This document shows positions 1 to 9,396 of a stretch of DNA of 64,000 nt, piece after piece (position 1 is the stretch's first letter; the number at the start of each line of letters is the position of its first letter). Origin of the DNA: Deltaproteobacteria bacterium (lineage in GTDB: Bacteria; Desulfobacterota; Binatia; UBA9968); the NCBI GenBank assembly GCA_016874755.1, contig VGTH01000023.1, positions 1 through 64,000 of the forward strand, given 5' to 3'. The translations under genes and the position numbers were made by a program. The notes beneath the pieces are model-generated. The model saw only the letters and a program-made list of their open reading frames with translations. It made no database searches and had not been told where the DNA came from.

Positions 1-229
1 CCTCAGTGTGCTTTTCTCTCATCGGCGTATCCTTTCCTGCCTGCGCCAACAGGCAGCCTTTCGTTTTTAGATTCGCGAAAGGGTACGCCTACCTATTTCC
101 TATTTCCACACGCTTTGATCATAGCTCGGGGATCAACGTAAGAAAAGCTTGAGTCGGCGATTTTGTTGAGAGTACGTAAAAAACAGTGTAGCTTAAAGCA
201 TAAATCAAGTTTGTTGATCGGCTTATTGT
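1..229. other. Upstream intergenic region with a hairpin
   Basis: No gene can be supported here. A 7-bp perfect stem (CTGCCTG 37-43, CAGGCAG 50-56) is followed by a short T run near 65-69, which could be a weak plus-strand terminator for a gene ending before the window. On the minus strand an ATG at 18-20 follows an AAAGGA-like site and opens a frame running off the left edge, too short to judge. The rest is AT-richer than its surroundings and presumably carries the nuoB promoter. Confidence 0.35.
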
Positions 230-736
230 ATGGTGAACCCGGCGTCTAACGGCGATTCTCGATTCGGTCAAGAACAACTCCTGGCCGACACGGTTGTGCT
301 GACGCAGCTCGATAAAGCGGTCGGTTGGGCGCGTAAGTACTCGCTGTTTCCTTATCCGTTTGCGACGGCGTGCTGCGCCATGGAATACATGGCGCTGTCG
401 ATGTCACCCTACGACATCGATCGCTTCGGCGCCTTGCTGCCGCGCTTTAGTCCGCGCCAAGCCGACTTGCTCATGGTGATCGGCACGGTCAACCACAAAT
501 TATCGCCGGTGTTGAAGCGTGTCTACGAACAAATGTCCGAGCCCAAATGGGTGATGGCATTTGGTGCTTGCGCCGCCAGCGGTGGCTTTTACGACAACTA
601 CGCGACGGTGCAAGGAATCGATCGGATCATTCCCGTCGATGTCTATGTCCCGGGGTGTCCGCCGCGCCCGGAGGCGGTGCTCGACGGACTAATGGAACTC
701 CAAAGTCGCATCGCCGCGCGGAAACAACCGATCTAA
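230..736 (+). CDS. nuoB: NADH-quinone oxidoreductase subunit B (orphan NuoB)
   Basis: Complex I peripheral-arm subunit that carries the terminal [4Fe-4S] cluster N2 and passes electrons to quinone. The four ligand cysteines are visible: the pair in ATACCAMEY (about residues 47-48), one in GACAASGG (about 114) and one in VPGCPPRPE (about 143). The length of 168 residues is normal for NuoB. Unusually, no nuoA, nuoC or nuoD is adjacent; the next gene is a small unrelated protein. Either this is a second, dispersed copy or it serves a related NuoB-type complex such as a hydrogenase-like module. The ATG start has no strong ribosome site. Family assignment is secure; its partner complex is not known. 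Confidence 0.93.
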   Translation: MVNPASNGDSRFGQEQLLADTVVLTQLDKAVGWARKYSLFPYPFATACCAMEYMALSMSPYDIDRFGALLPRFSPRQADLLMVIGTVNHKLSPVLKRVYEQMSEPKWVMAFGACAASGGFYDNYATVQGIDRIIPVDVYVPGCPPRPEAVLDGLMELQSRIAARKQPI

Positions 737-756
737 TAACCCGCTTGTCTGCACCG

Positions 757-1020
757 ATGGCTGATACCGAAGGCCCGCTTCCGGAAAATTCCTATCACCA
801 CGGAACCATCACCAAGCTCTTTCCATCGAACAACATGGGGATTGTGCGCATTGAGAGCGGCCGCGAAGTGCCGTTTTCCTATGAGTTTGTCATCCTACTC
901 GGGCGAGCCAAGTCGCCGCTGGACCTCACCGAGGGTGAAGCGGTTGGCTACGATTTGGGTTGGACACCGAAGGGGATGATGGTTACCAAAATCAAGACCT
1001 ATCCCAAGCAGCCGAGCTGA
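757..1020 (+). CDS. Small conserved protein resembling a cold-shock-like beta-barrel
   Basis: An 87-residue protein starting 20 bases after nuoB on the same strand. The segment HHGTITKLFPSNNMGIVRIE recalls the first strands of cold-shock/OB-fold proteins (G-x-I-x-x-L-F-x-x-x-x-x-G), followed by a V-x-F/Y-F-like pattern. The RNP motifs of true CspA proteins are not intact, so nucleic-acid binding is only a suggestion. The frame is open upstream into nuoB, but the ATG at 757 is the natural start because residues before it look like shadow translation. The two genes may be co-transcribed. Confidence 0.6.
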   Translation: MADTEGPLPENSYHHGTITKLFPSNNMGIVRIESGREVPFSYEFVILLGRAKSPLDLTEGEAVGYDLGWTPKGMMVTKIKTYPKQPS

Positions 1021-1031
1021 GCCGCCCCGGC

Positions 1032-1862
1032 TTAAAACGGCAGGGTGCTCAGAGCAAGAATCTGCCGTCCTAAGATCTCGCCGACAAAGACTCCAAGGAG
1101 CGCGATATAGAACAGCCCCGTCGCCGCCATGGTGTGCGGAATCAAAAGCGTCCGCCAAATCATCCATGACAGCACCAACGGCGCGCCTTGCCCGACGATC
1201 ACGCGCAGCGTCAGCAACGTCGAGTGTTTGCGCCAAAGCGTATTTAGGGCGTTGGTGCTGGCAGTGGTACCGAGGAACGAAATGGCCAGTGGCGCCAGCA
1301 CCATGAAGACACTCTGCGCGATCAGCGCGTAAACAAAAAAGCGAAACACTTTGACGAATGGATCGAGACTCTGGCCGGTGTCGATCAAGTACCAATGGCC
1401 GATCAACATGCCTACGGTCACGCTGCCAAGCAGCAGCGCGGAGAGAAAGAAACTCGTCGGATAGATAAGCGCTTCGACCGAAAAAAACGCAGCGGAGTAG
1501 AAGCTGTGGGCACTGCAGACAAGGCCCGCGATGCCGGAGAGAATGGCGCCGGCGAAACTACGGGCGCGAAATTTTTGCCGTTCTCCCCATAGCGAAATCA
1601 CGTAACCGACATAGCAGAGCACGTAGACCGCGTGGAAGATAACTTCCAGGAGCACGATGGCGGAAAAATCCGTCGCCAGGCTATGCTGATAGAAGCTGCT
1701 CTTGCCCCACAGCCCGAGAATAGCGATGAAGCACAACACTCCGGCGGTGGATTTGTAAAAGGCGCGATCCAGTTCGTGAAACGGTGTCGCCGCGAGGGCG
1801 AGCAGTCCGCCGAGCGCCACCTGGTAAAAGAAAATCAGAAAGCTGCTGGAAAATCCCTGCAT
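1032..1862 (-). CDS. Multi-pass membrane protein of unknown function
   Basis: A 276-residue protein with about eight hydrophobic segments and short loops, one of which carries the motif GHWYLID near residue 155. Such a layout is seen in quinone- or haem-interacting membrane subunits, but I do not recognise a family. It starts 6 bases after the stop of the ubiE homologue on the same strand, so the two are probably one transcript and the context points to respiratory or quinone membrane biology. It converges with the small gene at 757-1020, leaving only 11 bases between the stops. Confidence 0.6.
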   Translation of the reverse strand: MQGFSSSFLIFFYQVALGGLLALAATPFHELDRAFYKSTAGVLCFIAILGLWGKSSFYQHSLATDFSAIVLLEVIFHAVYVLCYVGYVISLWGERQKFRARSFAGAILSGIAGLVCSAHSFYSAAFFSVEALIYPTSFFLSALLLGSVTVGMLIGHWYLIDTGQSLDPFVKVFRFFVYALIAQSVFMVLAPLAISFLGTTASTNALNTLWRKHSTLLTLRVIVGQGAPLVLSWMIWRTLLIPHTMAATGLFYIALLGVFVGEILGRQILALSTLPF

Positions 1863-1868
1863 GGAAGG

Positions 1869-2591
1869 TCAAGCCGGCGGTTTTTGCGCGCTATGCAAGC
1901 AGACCGCGCCATTGAGAAACTTACGAATGGCGACGTTGCGAAAACCGGCAGCCGCGATCATGCCGGCCACTGTCTCCGGCGAGTGAAATTGGCGCACCGA
2001 TCGAGAGAGGTAGCTATAAGCGTTGCGGTCGCCGGCCAAGGCGCCGCCGATCCATGGCACCAAGCGATAAAAGTAAAGATTGTAAAACGGTGCAAACCAA
2101 CGCGCCGTCGGCGGAAACATGTCTAGAGAAACAAAGCGCGCGCCCGGCTTCATGATGCGAAACGCTTCGGCGAAAAACCGCGGCAGATCGGAAACGTTGC
2201 GCAACACGAAGGCCGTCATCGCGCCATCACAGGCAGCACTTTTGATCGGCGCAGCCATGGCGCTACCCAGGACGAAAGTGGTTTGAGCGCCGTGCGAAAT
2301 TCGCCGCTTCTTGTGCTGGGCGAGCTGCAGCATGGGCAAAGAAAAATCCAGCCCGACGATGCGCACGCGGCCGGCGGTGCGCTTGGCGGCGGCAAACGTA
2401 AGATCGCCCGTGCCGGCGCCCAAGTCGAGAACGATGTCGCCGGGCTGGGTGGCCAATGTGCGAATCGCTTCGGCCCGCCAACGATTGTCTAAGCGAAAAC
2501 TGATGACCCGATTGAGCAGGTCATAGCGACCGGCGATGCGGTCGAAAATGGATTGAACTGCGCGATCTCTCGAATTATCCAGGGCAAGCAT
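1869..2591 (-). CDS. ubiE: UbiE/MenG demethyl(mena)quinone C-methyltransferase
   Basis: SAM-dependent methyltransferase that methylates the quinone ring late in menaquinone or ubiquinone synthesis. The N-terminal pattern FDRIAGRYDLLNRVISF (about 17-33) and SAM motif I VLDLGAGTGDLT (about 54-65) are diagnostic. A later LRNVSDLPRFFAEAFRIMKPG segment matches the UbiE signature region. The length of 240 residues fits. It lies between a polyprenyl diphosphate synthase upstream (side-chain supply) and a membrane protein downstream, so this minus-strand trio probably serves quinone synthesis. Which quinone is made cannot be told from the sequence. Confidence 0.92.
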   Translation of the reverse strand: MLALDNSRDRAVQSIFDRIAGRYDLLNRVISFRLDNRWRAEAIRTLATQPGDIVLDLGAGTGDLTFAAAKRTAGRVRIVGLDFSLPMLQLAQHKKRRISHGAQTTFVLGSAMAAPIKSAACDGAMTAFVLRNVSDLPRFFAEAFRIMKPGARFVSLDMFPPTARWFAPFYNLYFYRLVPWIGGALAGDRNAYSYLSRSVRQFHSPETVAGMIAAAGFRNVAIRKFLNGAVCLHSAQKPPA

Positions 2592-2645
2592 CCGATGGTG
2601 GCAGGGCAGACTCAGCGCGCGTGCGCAGCTGCGGGCTGGCGCCGG

Positions 2646-3563
2646 CTAAAAATCTCGATCGATGATCAACTGGACCAAAGTCTTCAAGCCGTTACGGTAG
2701 CGTGAAGGCGGGAGTTTCTTAAGCGACTTGAGAGCATCGGCGGCGTATTGTTTGGCCAACAGTGTGGCCTCCGAGATGGCGTCGCTGGAGCGAATCAGGG
2801 CCAGTGCGGCGCTAATTTGCTCTTCGGTCGGCTGATTTTGCTCAAAGGCTTCGCAAACCTCCGGAGCGCCGGCATTGACGGCGAGGATAATCGGCAGCGA
2901 CGGGTTGCCGTCGCGCAGGTCGATGCCCGTGGGCTTGCCCAAGAGCTCCGCATGTCCGGTGACGTCGAGAATATCGTCGACCATTTGAAAGGCGATGCCC
3001 ATTTTCAGGCCGTAGCCTTCCGTATCCGCCACGGCTGCCGAATTGGCGCCGGCTAGGTGGGCACCGATCTTGGCGCCGGTCTGAAACAACGAGGCGGTTT
3101 TGCGCGTGACGATTTCAATATAGTCGTCAATGGTGACCGCGCGATTACGATTGAAGTGGCCTTGCAGCATTTCGCCTTCGGTCAACATGGCGCAGGCATC
3201 GGCGGTCCACTCGACAACGGTGTCGTCAAACTTGCCGGCGAACTCGAAGGCTTTGATGAAAAGAAAATCGCCGGCGACCAAAGTGGATTTTAGACCGAAC
3301 TTCTTAAACGCGGAAATCTTGCCGCGGCGGGTTTCTGCGCCGTCGATGATGTCGTCATGCAGCAGGGTGGCTGTGTGAATCAGTTCGATGGCGGTGGCGA
3401 TATCGACAATGTCCTGGGTACGTTTGCCGCCAAAGGCGAGAAACGCCAGCAAGGTGATCAGAGGGCGCACCCGCTTGCCGCCGCCATCAATCAAATGCGC
3501 GGCGATGTCGGTAAGACCTTGCTCGCGCGAACGAATGGCACGCGTGAGGCTTTGCTCGACCAA
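2646..3563 (-). CDS. Polyprenyl diphosphate synthase (trans-type, IspB-like)
   Basis: Elongates allylic diphosphates with isopentenyl diphosphate, here probably to the quinone side chain. GGGKRVRP (about 27-34), the first aspartate-rich motif in LLHDDIIDGAE and the second in FQMVDDILDVTG are all present. The start used is TTG at 3563. The same frame stays open upstream to a stop near 3696 and encodes a plausible family N-terminus (DPFSYVAEELQLVEQ) but contains no ATG or GTG, so the true start may be a rare codon further up. Chain length cannot be read with confidence. Its neighbour downstream is ubiE. Confidence 0.9.
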   Translation of the reverse strand: MVEQSLTRAIRSREQGLTDIAAHLIDGGGKRVRPLITLLAFLAFGGKRTQDIVDIATAIELIHTATLLHDDIIDGAETRRGKISAFKKFGLKSTLVAGDFLFIKAFEFAGKFDDTVVEWTADACAMLTEGEMLQGHFNRNRAVTIDDYIEIVTRKTASLFQTGAKIGAHLAGANSAAVADTEGYGLKMGIAFQMVDDILDVTGHAELLGKPTGIDLRDGNPSLPIILAVNAGAPEVCEAFEQNQPTEEQISAALALIRSSDAISEATLLAKQYAADALKSLKKLPPSRYRNGLKTLVQLIIDRDF

Positions 3564-3699
3564 TTGCAGTTCTTCAGCGACGTAACTAAAAGGATCGGTG
3601 GCGCCTTGTAGTGAAGGAATTCGCCGTTCCGTTACCCGCGATGCCGTGTGGTTGGCGGTGACGGACTTAGATTTTGTCTCTTGAATCAGAATGGCTCCG

Positions 3700-4040
3700 T
3701 TTATTTTTCAGGAAGGGAAGTTAGCCAGAAAAATGGCATAGATCACCGGTTAGGTCAAGCTAATTGCGCGCAACAAAAGGCATCGTGACCCACGCCTCGC
3801 AAGTGATATGGCATGAAAATCGTCTCGCCTTAAGTTGCGCACTCTGCAGCTGTCGTCGCTGGTGAGAAGTGTGTCGCGAAGGAACCTGGAGAGGGTCTCG
3901 GCGAACCGAATATTTCCCCACGATGGCAACTGCCGATCTCCCCCGCCCGTTGGTGACACAGGGCAGCCGATACCGGTCAGAATATCCGGAAAAAATGGCT
4001 CTGTGGCTGAGGTTAGGCTCAACCGCACTGATGTTGCAGT
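3700..4040. other. Intergenic region without a recognisable gene
   Basis: Between the divergent polyprenyl synthase and Lrp-family gene there are several overlapping open frames on both strands, but none has protein-like composition or a ribosome site. The region probably holds both promoters. I see no RNA gene or strong hairpin. Confidence 0.5.
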
Positions 4041-4069
4041 TGACAATTTTATTGACCGATGACATAAGA
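4041..4069 (+). promoter_or_regulatory. Candidate sigma70 promoter of the Lrp-family gene
   Basis: A perfect TTGACA at 4041-4046, a 17-base AT-rich spacer and CATAAG at 4064-4069 lie about 40 bases before the TTG start. The -35 is ideal and the -10 matches four of six positions. AT-rich sequence continues to the gene, as is common for autoregulated Lrp-type promoters. It is a prediction by eye. Confidence 0.4.
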
Positions 4070-4108
4070 AGTTTAAGTATTTTAGTCTTGCCGCCTTAGT
4101 TTTTTAAC

Positions 4109-4600
4109 TTGTTAGACCGTATAGATTTAAAAATACTTTCTATTCTTCAGAACCGTGGGCGTTCTCGTCTGGCGGACATCGCTGAAGAAGTAGATTTGTC
4201 GGCGCCAGCGGTGATGGAGCGAGTGAAGAAGCTCGAGGCCAACGGCGTCATTCGCGGTTATCAAGCGTTGCTCGATGCCAAGCAAGTTGGCAAAGACATA
4301 GCGGCTTTTATCGGCGTTTCGATCGGCCATCAGCGCGACATCGATCGGTTCGCCGCGCACATGATGCAACATCCCGACGTTCTGGAATGTCATCACGTGA
4401 CCGGCGACGAGAGTTTCATTCTCAAAGTTAAAGCGGCGAACACCAGCGCATTGGAAAAGCTCTTGGCGCAGATTCGCTCGGTCGAAGGTGTCACCCGGAC
4501 GGTGACCAAAGTGGTTTTGTCGACCGCGAAAGAAAGCCAAGTCTTGGAGTTGGATGCTTGTTTGGCGGAAAATTCGAGCGGCAAAAGAAGCAAGCAGTAG
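4109..4600 (+). CDS. Lrp/AsnC-family transcriptional regulator
   Basis: A 163-residue feast/famine regulator: an N-terminal winged helix-turn-helix (LDRIDLKILSILQ then RSRLADIAEEVDLSAPAVMERVKKLE, residues 1-50) and a C-terminal RAM effector domain with HHVTGDESFILKV. The start is TTG at 4109; the encoded MLDRID beginning is typical of the family and supports it. It lies 31 bases before gltB on the same strand. Lrp is a known activator of gltBD in enteric bacteria, so a role in glutamate-synthase control is a reasonable inference from position. The ligand is unknown. Confidence 0.9.
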   Translation: MLDRIDLKILSILQNRGRSRLADIAEEVDLSAPAVMERVKKLEANGVIRGYQALLDAKQVGKDIAAFIGVSIGHQRDIDRFAAHMMQHPDVLECHHVTGDESFILKVKAANTSALEKLLAQIRSVEGVTRTVTKVVLSTAKESQVLELDACLAENSSGKRSKQ

Positions 4601-4631
4601 AGTAAGAATTCATCGGTAGAAGGGCAAGTGT

Positions 4632-7600
4632 ATGAAGCAATCAGGACCGCCGGAAAAGCAGGGACTGTATGATCCGCGCTTTGAGCATGACGCCTGCGGC
4701 GTTGGCTTTGTCGTCAACATCAAAGGAGTCAAATCCCACGAAATCGTCGAGCAGGCGCTCACGGTATTGCAAAATCTCGATCACCGCGGCGCCTGCGGCT
4801 GCGAGGAAAACACCGGCGACGGCGCCGGCATCTTGCTGCAAGTGCCGCACAAGTTTCTCGCGCAAGCTTGCGAGGGGCTGGGTTTCAAGCTCCCCGATCC
4901 GGGCGAATATGGCGTCGGTATGCTGTTCCTGCCTGACGATCGCAAACAGCGCCCCAAGTTCGAAAAGATGATCGAGAAGATCATCGTCGAAGAGGGCCAG
5001 AAGGTTCTCGGCTGGCGCAAGGTTCCCACCGACAACCTTTATCTCGGTGAGACGGCAAAGGCCTGCGAGCCGTTTGTGCGCCAGGTTTTCATTGGCCGCG
5101 GCGAGGGCGTTGCCGACGAGCTAGCCTTCGAGCGCAAGCTTTACGTGATTCGGCGCCGCGCCGAGAATGCGATTCGCTACGACAAGCTGCCGGGCGGCGA
5201 CTTTTTCTACGTGCCGAGTATGTCGTGCCGAACAATTATTTACAAAGGCATGCTGACGCCGCGCCAGGTGGTGACTTTTTATCCTGATCTTTCCGACCCA
5301 GAAATCGAAAGTGCCATTGCCGTGGTGCATTCGCGCTTTAGCACCAATACGTTTCCCAGCTGGGGCCGGGCGCATCCCTACCGCTATTTGATTCACAACG
5401 GCGAGATCAACACGCTGCGCGGCAACGAAAATTGGATGCACGCGCGCCAGGGCATGCTGGCCAGCGGTATCTTCGGCACCGATTTGCGGAATATCTTCCC
5501 GATCATCCAGGAGGACGGCAGCGACTCGACCAAGTTCGACAATTGTCTGGAGTTCTTGGCGTTGAGCGGCCGGTCGCTGCCCCATGCGGTGATGATGATG
5601 ATTCCCGAGCCATGGGAAAATCACGAGAGCATGGACCCCGCCAAGCGGGCTTTTTACGAGTATCACTCAAGCTTAATGGAGCCGTGGGACGGACCGGCAT
5701 CGATCGCGTTTACCGACGGCACGGTGGTCGGCGCGGTGCTCGATCGTAACGGCTTGCGGCCGTCGCGCTACTACGTCACCAAGGACGATCTCGTCATCAT
5801 GGCTTCGGAAGTCGGAGTGCTCGACGTGCCGCCGGAGCGAGTGTTGGAGAAGCGTCGCCTGCAGCCCGGCCGGATGTTTTTGGTTGACACCAGCGAAGGG
5901 CGCATCATCAGCGACGATGAAATTAAGCAAGAAATGGCTAAGGCCCAGCCCTACGCAAAATGGCTCAAGGAAAATCTAGTCCACTTCGAGGATTTACCCG
6001 CAGCCGAAGAAAAACAGCCGGTGGCCAATCACCAGGCGACGCTGCAGCGTATGCAAGCGTTCGGCTACAACTTTGAAGACCTGCGCATCAACCTGGGGCC
6101 TATGGCACAAAACGGTATTCAGCCGGTCGGTTCCATGGGCACGGACACGCCGTTGGCCGTGTTGTCGGACAAGCCGCAGCTGCTTTACAACTATTTCAAA
6201 GAATTGTTCGCCCAGGTGACCAACCCGCCCATCGATCCGATTCGCGAGGAGTTGATTACTTCGACAACGCTGACGCTGGGGAGCGAAGGGAACTTGATCG
6301 AACCCAAGCCGGAGAGCTGCCGGCAGTTGCGCTTACACGATCCGATTCTGCGCGATGGCGAATTGGCCAAGCTCCGGCAGATCAATTTGCCGGGTGTCAG
6401 TTCGGCGACTCTGCCGATTCTGTTCAATCCTCAGGAAGGCAGAGCGGGCCTCGAAAAAGCTTTGGAGGCATTGTTCAAGGCCGCGGACGCGGCGATCCAA
6501 AAGGGCACGACTATTTTGATTTTGTCGGACCGCGGTGTCGACCGCAGCCATGCGCCGATTCCGGCATTGCTCGCCTGCGCCGGCTTGCATCATCATTTGA
6601 TTCGCGCCGGCACGCGCGCGCGGGTTGGTCTCGTGTTGGAGTCGGGTGAACCGCGTGAAGTGCATCACTTCTGTTTGCTCTTGGGCTACGGTGCCCAAGC
6701 GATCAATCCCTATCTCGCCTACGAGAGTCTGAACGACATGATCGACCAAGGCCTGTTGAAAGACATCAGCTACGCCGACGCGGTGAAGGGCTATAACAAA
6801 GCCGTTTACAAAGGTGTGGTCAAAGTCATGGCTAAGATGGGCATCTCGACGGTGAAATCCTACTGCGGCGCGCAGATCTTCGAAGCTGTCGGCTTGGGCC
6901 AAGAGTTGGTCGACAAATATTTCACCTGGACACCGTCCCGCGTCGGCGGTATCGGCCTCGAAGAAATTGCCGGCGAAGCTCAGCGGCAGCACGGGCGGGC
7001 CTATCCGACCTATCCGTTGAACGGCCACACGTTAGAAGTTTACGGCCAGTATCAATATCGCAAAGACGGCGAACTGCATCTGTTCAATCCGCGCACGATC
7101 CATCTTTTGCAGAAAGCCTGCCGCATCAACGACTATCGGACATTCAAAGAGTACACCGGCTTGATCGATGACCAGTCCGAAAGAATGGCGACACTGCGCG
7201 GCTTGATGGAATTGAAATATGCCAAACAGCCGATTCCCATCGACGAAGTGGAACCGGTGGAATCGATCGTCAAGCGTTTCAAGACCGGCGCCATGTCCTA
7301 CGGCTCCATCAGCAAAGAAGCTCACGAGGCACTGGCGATCGCGATGAATCGCCTGGGCGGCAAGAGCAACACCGGCGAGGGCGGTGAAGATCCGGCGCGC
7401 TATACCCTCGAGGCCAACGGCGATTCGAAAAACAGCGCGATCAAGCAGGTCGCGTCCGGCCGCTTTGGTGTGACGAGTTACTATCTAACTCAAGCGCGAG
7501 AATTGCAGATCAAGATGGCGCAGGGCGCCAAGCCGGGTGAGGGCGGCGAGCTGCCGGGCCGCAAAGTTTACCCTTGGATCGCAAAGGTGCGACACTCGAC

Positions 7601-9230
7601 GCCCGGCGTTGGCTTGATCTCGCCGCCGCCGCATCATGATATTTACTCGATCGAGGACTTGGCGCAGCTGATTCACGACTTGAAGAACGCCAACCATCAT
7701 GCGCGCATCAGCGTGAAGCTGGTCTCCGAGATCGGCGTCGGCACGATTGCGGCCGGCGTCGCCAAAGGCCACGCCGACGTCGTGCTGATTAGCGGCCACG
7801 ATGGCGGCACCGGTGCTTCGCCGCAGACGAGCATCAAGCATGCGGGCTTGCCGTGGGAGCTCGGCTTGGCGGAAACGCATCAGACGTTGGTCATGAACAA
7901 TTTGCGCAGCCGCATCGTCGTCGAGACCGACGGTCAGTTGAAAACCGGCAGGGACGTCGTCATCGCGGCTCTGCTTGGCGCCGAAGAGTTCGGGTTCGCG
8001 ACCACGGCGCTGGTGACACTGGGTTGTATTATGATGCGGGTTTGTCACCTGGATACCTGCCCTGTCGGTGTGGCGACGCAAAACCCTGAGTTGCGCGCGA
8101 AGTTTGCCGGTGACCCAGCCTATGTCGTCAACTTTATGCGCTTTATCGCGCAGGAGATGCGCGAGCATATGGCGAAGTTGGGCTTTCGCACGATCAACGA
8201 AATGGTCGGTCGCACCGATATGCTTGAAGTGCGTCGCGCGGTAAGTCACTGGAAGGCCAAAGGTCTGGACTATGCCGCGATTCTCTACCAGCCCAAGGTG
8301 GGACCGGCGGTTGGGCGTTATTGTCAGATCTCGCAGAACCACGGTTTAGAGAACGCGCTCGACAATCAAGTGCTGCTCGATCTTGCGGCCCCTGCGTTGG
8401 AGCGCGGCGAGAAGGTCAAAGCCAAGCTCGACATTCGCAATACCAATCGTGTGGTCGGTACCATTCTTGGCAGCGAGGTGACGCGCAAGCACGGCCCGCA
8501 CGGTTTGCCGGAAGACACCATCCATTTTCACTTCCAAGGTTCGGCGGGGCAGAGCTTCGGCGCCTTCATCCCGCCGGGTATGACGCTGGAACTAGAAGGC
8601 GACGCTAACGACTATTTTGGCAAGGGACTTTCGGGTGGCAAGTTGGTGCTCTATCCGCCGGAGGGGTCTACTTTTGCACCGGAAGAGAACATCATCGTCG
8701 GCAATGTGGCGTTTTATGGAGCGACCAACGGTGAAGCCTACATTCGCGGCATGGCCGGTGAACGCTTTGGCGTGCGCAACAGCGGTGTGCGCGCCGTAGT
8801 CGAAGGAGTGGGCGATCATGGCTGCGAATACATGACCGGCGGGCGTGTCGTCGTCATCGGCAAGACCGGCCGCAACTTTGCAGCCGGTATGTCGGGCGGC
8901 ATCACCTATGTGCTCGATGAAGACGGCAGCTTCAAGAATCGCTGCAACTTCGAAACGGTGGATCTCGAGCCGCTCGATGCGCGCGACGCTCAGGAAGTCG
9001 AAGAGCTGCTTAAGCGCCACGCCATGTACACGCGCAGCGCGCGCGCCTGGAAGATTCTTGCGCTGTGGGAAGAGAACGCGCCCAAGTTCGTCAAGGTCAT
9101 GCCGCGCGACTATCGGCGTGTCTTCGAGGCGCTGCAAGAGGCCGAGGCCAAGGGTCTCACCGGCGATGACGCGCTGATGGCGGCGTTCGAAGCGAACAAA
9201 AACGATGCGTCGCGGGTGAGCGGCAACTAG
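4632..9230 (+). CDS. gltB: Glutamate synthase (NADPH) large subunit
   Basis: Transfers the glutamine amide to 2-oxoglutarate, the second half of GS-GOGAT ammonia assimilation. At 1532 residues it is full length. The short propeptide ends before Cys22 in HDACGVGF, the class II amidotransferase nucleophile. The FMN-binding synthase domain (from about residue 870) includes GEGGEDP and HDGGTGASP, and cysteines in [16 protein letters not shown] ligate the [3Fe-4S] cluster. The C-terminal GXGXG beta-helix (about 1270-1480) carries repeated glycine patterns. It acts with the GltD subunit encoded downstream. Confidence 0.98.
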   Translation: MKQSGPPEKQGLYDPRFEHDACGVGFVVNIKGVKSHEIVEQALTVLQNLDHRGACGCEENTGDGAGILLQVPHKFLAQACEGLGFKLPDPGEYGVGMLFLPDDRKQRPKFEKMIEKIIVEEGQKVLGWRKVPTDNLYLGETAKACEPFVRQVFIGRGEGVADELAFERKLYVIRRRAENAIRYDKLPGGDFFYVPSMSCRTIIYKGMLTPRQVVTFYPDLSDPEIESAIAVVHSRFSTNTFPSWGRAHPYRYLIHNGEINTLRGNENWMHARQGMLASGIFGTDLRNIFPIIQEDGSDSTKFDNCLEFLALSGRSLPHAVMMMIPEPWENHESMDPAKRAFYEYHSSLMEPWDGPASIAFTDGTVVGAVLDRNGLRPSRYYVTKDDLVIMASEVGVLDVPPERVLEKRRLQPGRMFLVDTSEGRIISDDEIKQEMAKAQPYAKWLKENLVHFEDLPAAEEKQPVANHQATLQRMQAFGYNFEDLRINLGPMAQNGIQPVGSMGTDTPLAVLSDKPQLLYNYFKELFAQVTNPPIDPIREELITSTTLTLGSEGNLIEPKPESCRQLRLHDPILRDGELAKLRQINLPGVSSATLPILFNPQEGRAGLEKALEALFKAADAAIQKGTTILILSDRGVDRSHAPIPALLACAGLHHHLIRAGTRARVGLVLESGEPREVHHFCLLLGYGAQAINPYLAYESLNDMIDQGLLKDISYADAVKGYNKAVYKGVVKVMAKMGISTVKSYCGAQIFEAVGLGQELVDKYFTWTPSRVGGIGLEEIAGEAQRQHGRAYPTYPLNGHTLEVYGQYQYRKDGELHLFNPRTIHLLQKACRINDYRTFKEYTGLIDDQSERMATLRGLMELKYAKQPIPIDEVEPVESIVKRFKTGAMSYGSISKEAHEALAIAMNRLGGKSNTGEGGEDPARYTLEANGDSKNSAIKQVASGRFGVTSYYLTQARELQIKMAQGAKPGEGGELPGRKVYPWIAKVRHSTPGVGLISPPPHHDIYSIEDLAQLIHDLKNANHHARISVKLVSEIGVGTIAAGVAKGHADVVLISGHDGGTGASPQTSIKHAGLPWELGLAETHQTLVMNNLRSRIVVETDGQLKTGRDVVIAALLGAEEFGFATTALVTLGCIMMRVCHLDTCPVGVATQNPELRAKFAGDPAYVVNFMRFIAQEMREHMAKLGFRTINEMVGRTDMLEVRRAVSHWKAKGLDYAAILYQPKVGPAVGRYCQISQNHGLENALDNQVLLDLAAPALERGEKVKAKLDIRNTNRVVGTILGSEVTRKHGPHGLPEDTIHFHFQGSAGQSFGAFIPPGMTLELEGDANDYFGKGLSGGKLVLYPPEGSTFAPEENIIVGNVAFYGATNGEAYIRGMAGERFGVRNSGVRAVVEGVGDHGCEYMTGGRVVVIGKTGRNFAAGMSGGITYVLDEDGSFKNRCNFETVDLEPLDARDAQEVEELLKRHAMYTRSARAWKILALWEENAPKFVKVMPRDYRRVFEALQEAEAKGLTGDDALMAAFEANKNDASRVSGN

Positions 9231-9278
9231 CGTAGTGTCTCACTAATAAACGTGCTTATTGTTGTGACACGCTCGCAT

Positions 9279-9360
9279 GTTTTTCACCACGAAGATCACG
9301 AAGGGACACGAAGTTCGGAAAAGTTTTTTCCCCTTACTTTCGTGTGTTCGTGGTGAGTTT
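9279..9360. repeat. Palindromic repeat of the CACCACGAAG family
   Basis: Left arm CACCACGAAGATCACGAAGG and right arm TTTCGTGTGTTCGTGGTG form a long imperfect hairpin between gltB and gltD. A related copy lies at 28812-28893. The element happens to be open in the gltD frame (it reads [11 protein letters not shown]), which makes that frame look 40 codons longer than the real gene. A smaller hairpin (GTGTC with GACAC) at about 9236-9271 lies just before it. Confidence 0.8.
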
Positions 9361-9396
9361 TACCGGCGAGTATTTTGCGAAGAGAAAGCTGAAGAG

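Noticed and set aside
1-20. Minus-strand gene start at the left edge (MREKHTE...)
   Set aside because: Only six codons are visible; a plausible ribosome site exists but no further support.
3750-4099. Overlapping open frames in the polyprenyl synthase-Lrp gap
   Set aside because: Several frames on both strands overlap each other with no ribosome sites or protein-like pattern.
5121-9137. Long antisense open frames across gltB (for example 6333-7028 and 7485-8342, minus strand)
   Set aside because: They are shadows of the high-GC gltB codon pattern; composition is Arg/His-rich without domain signals, and gltB is unambiguous.
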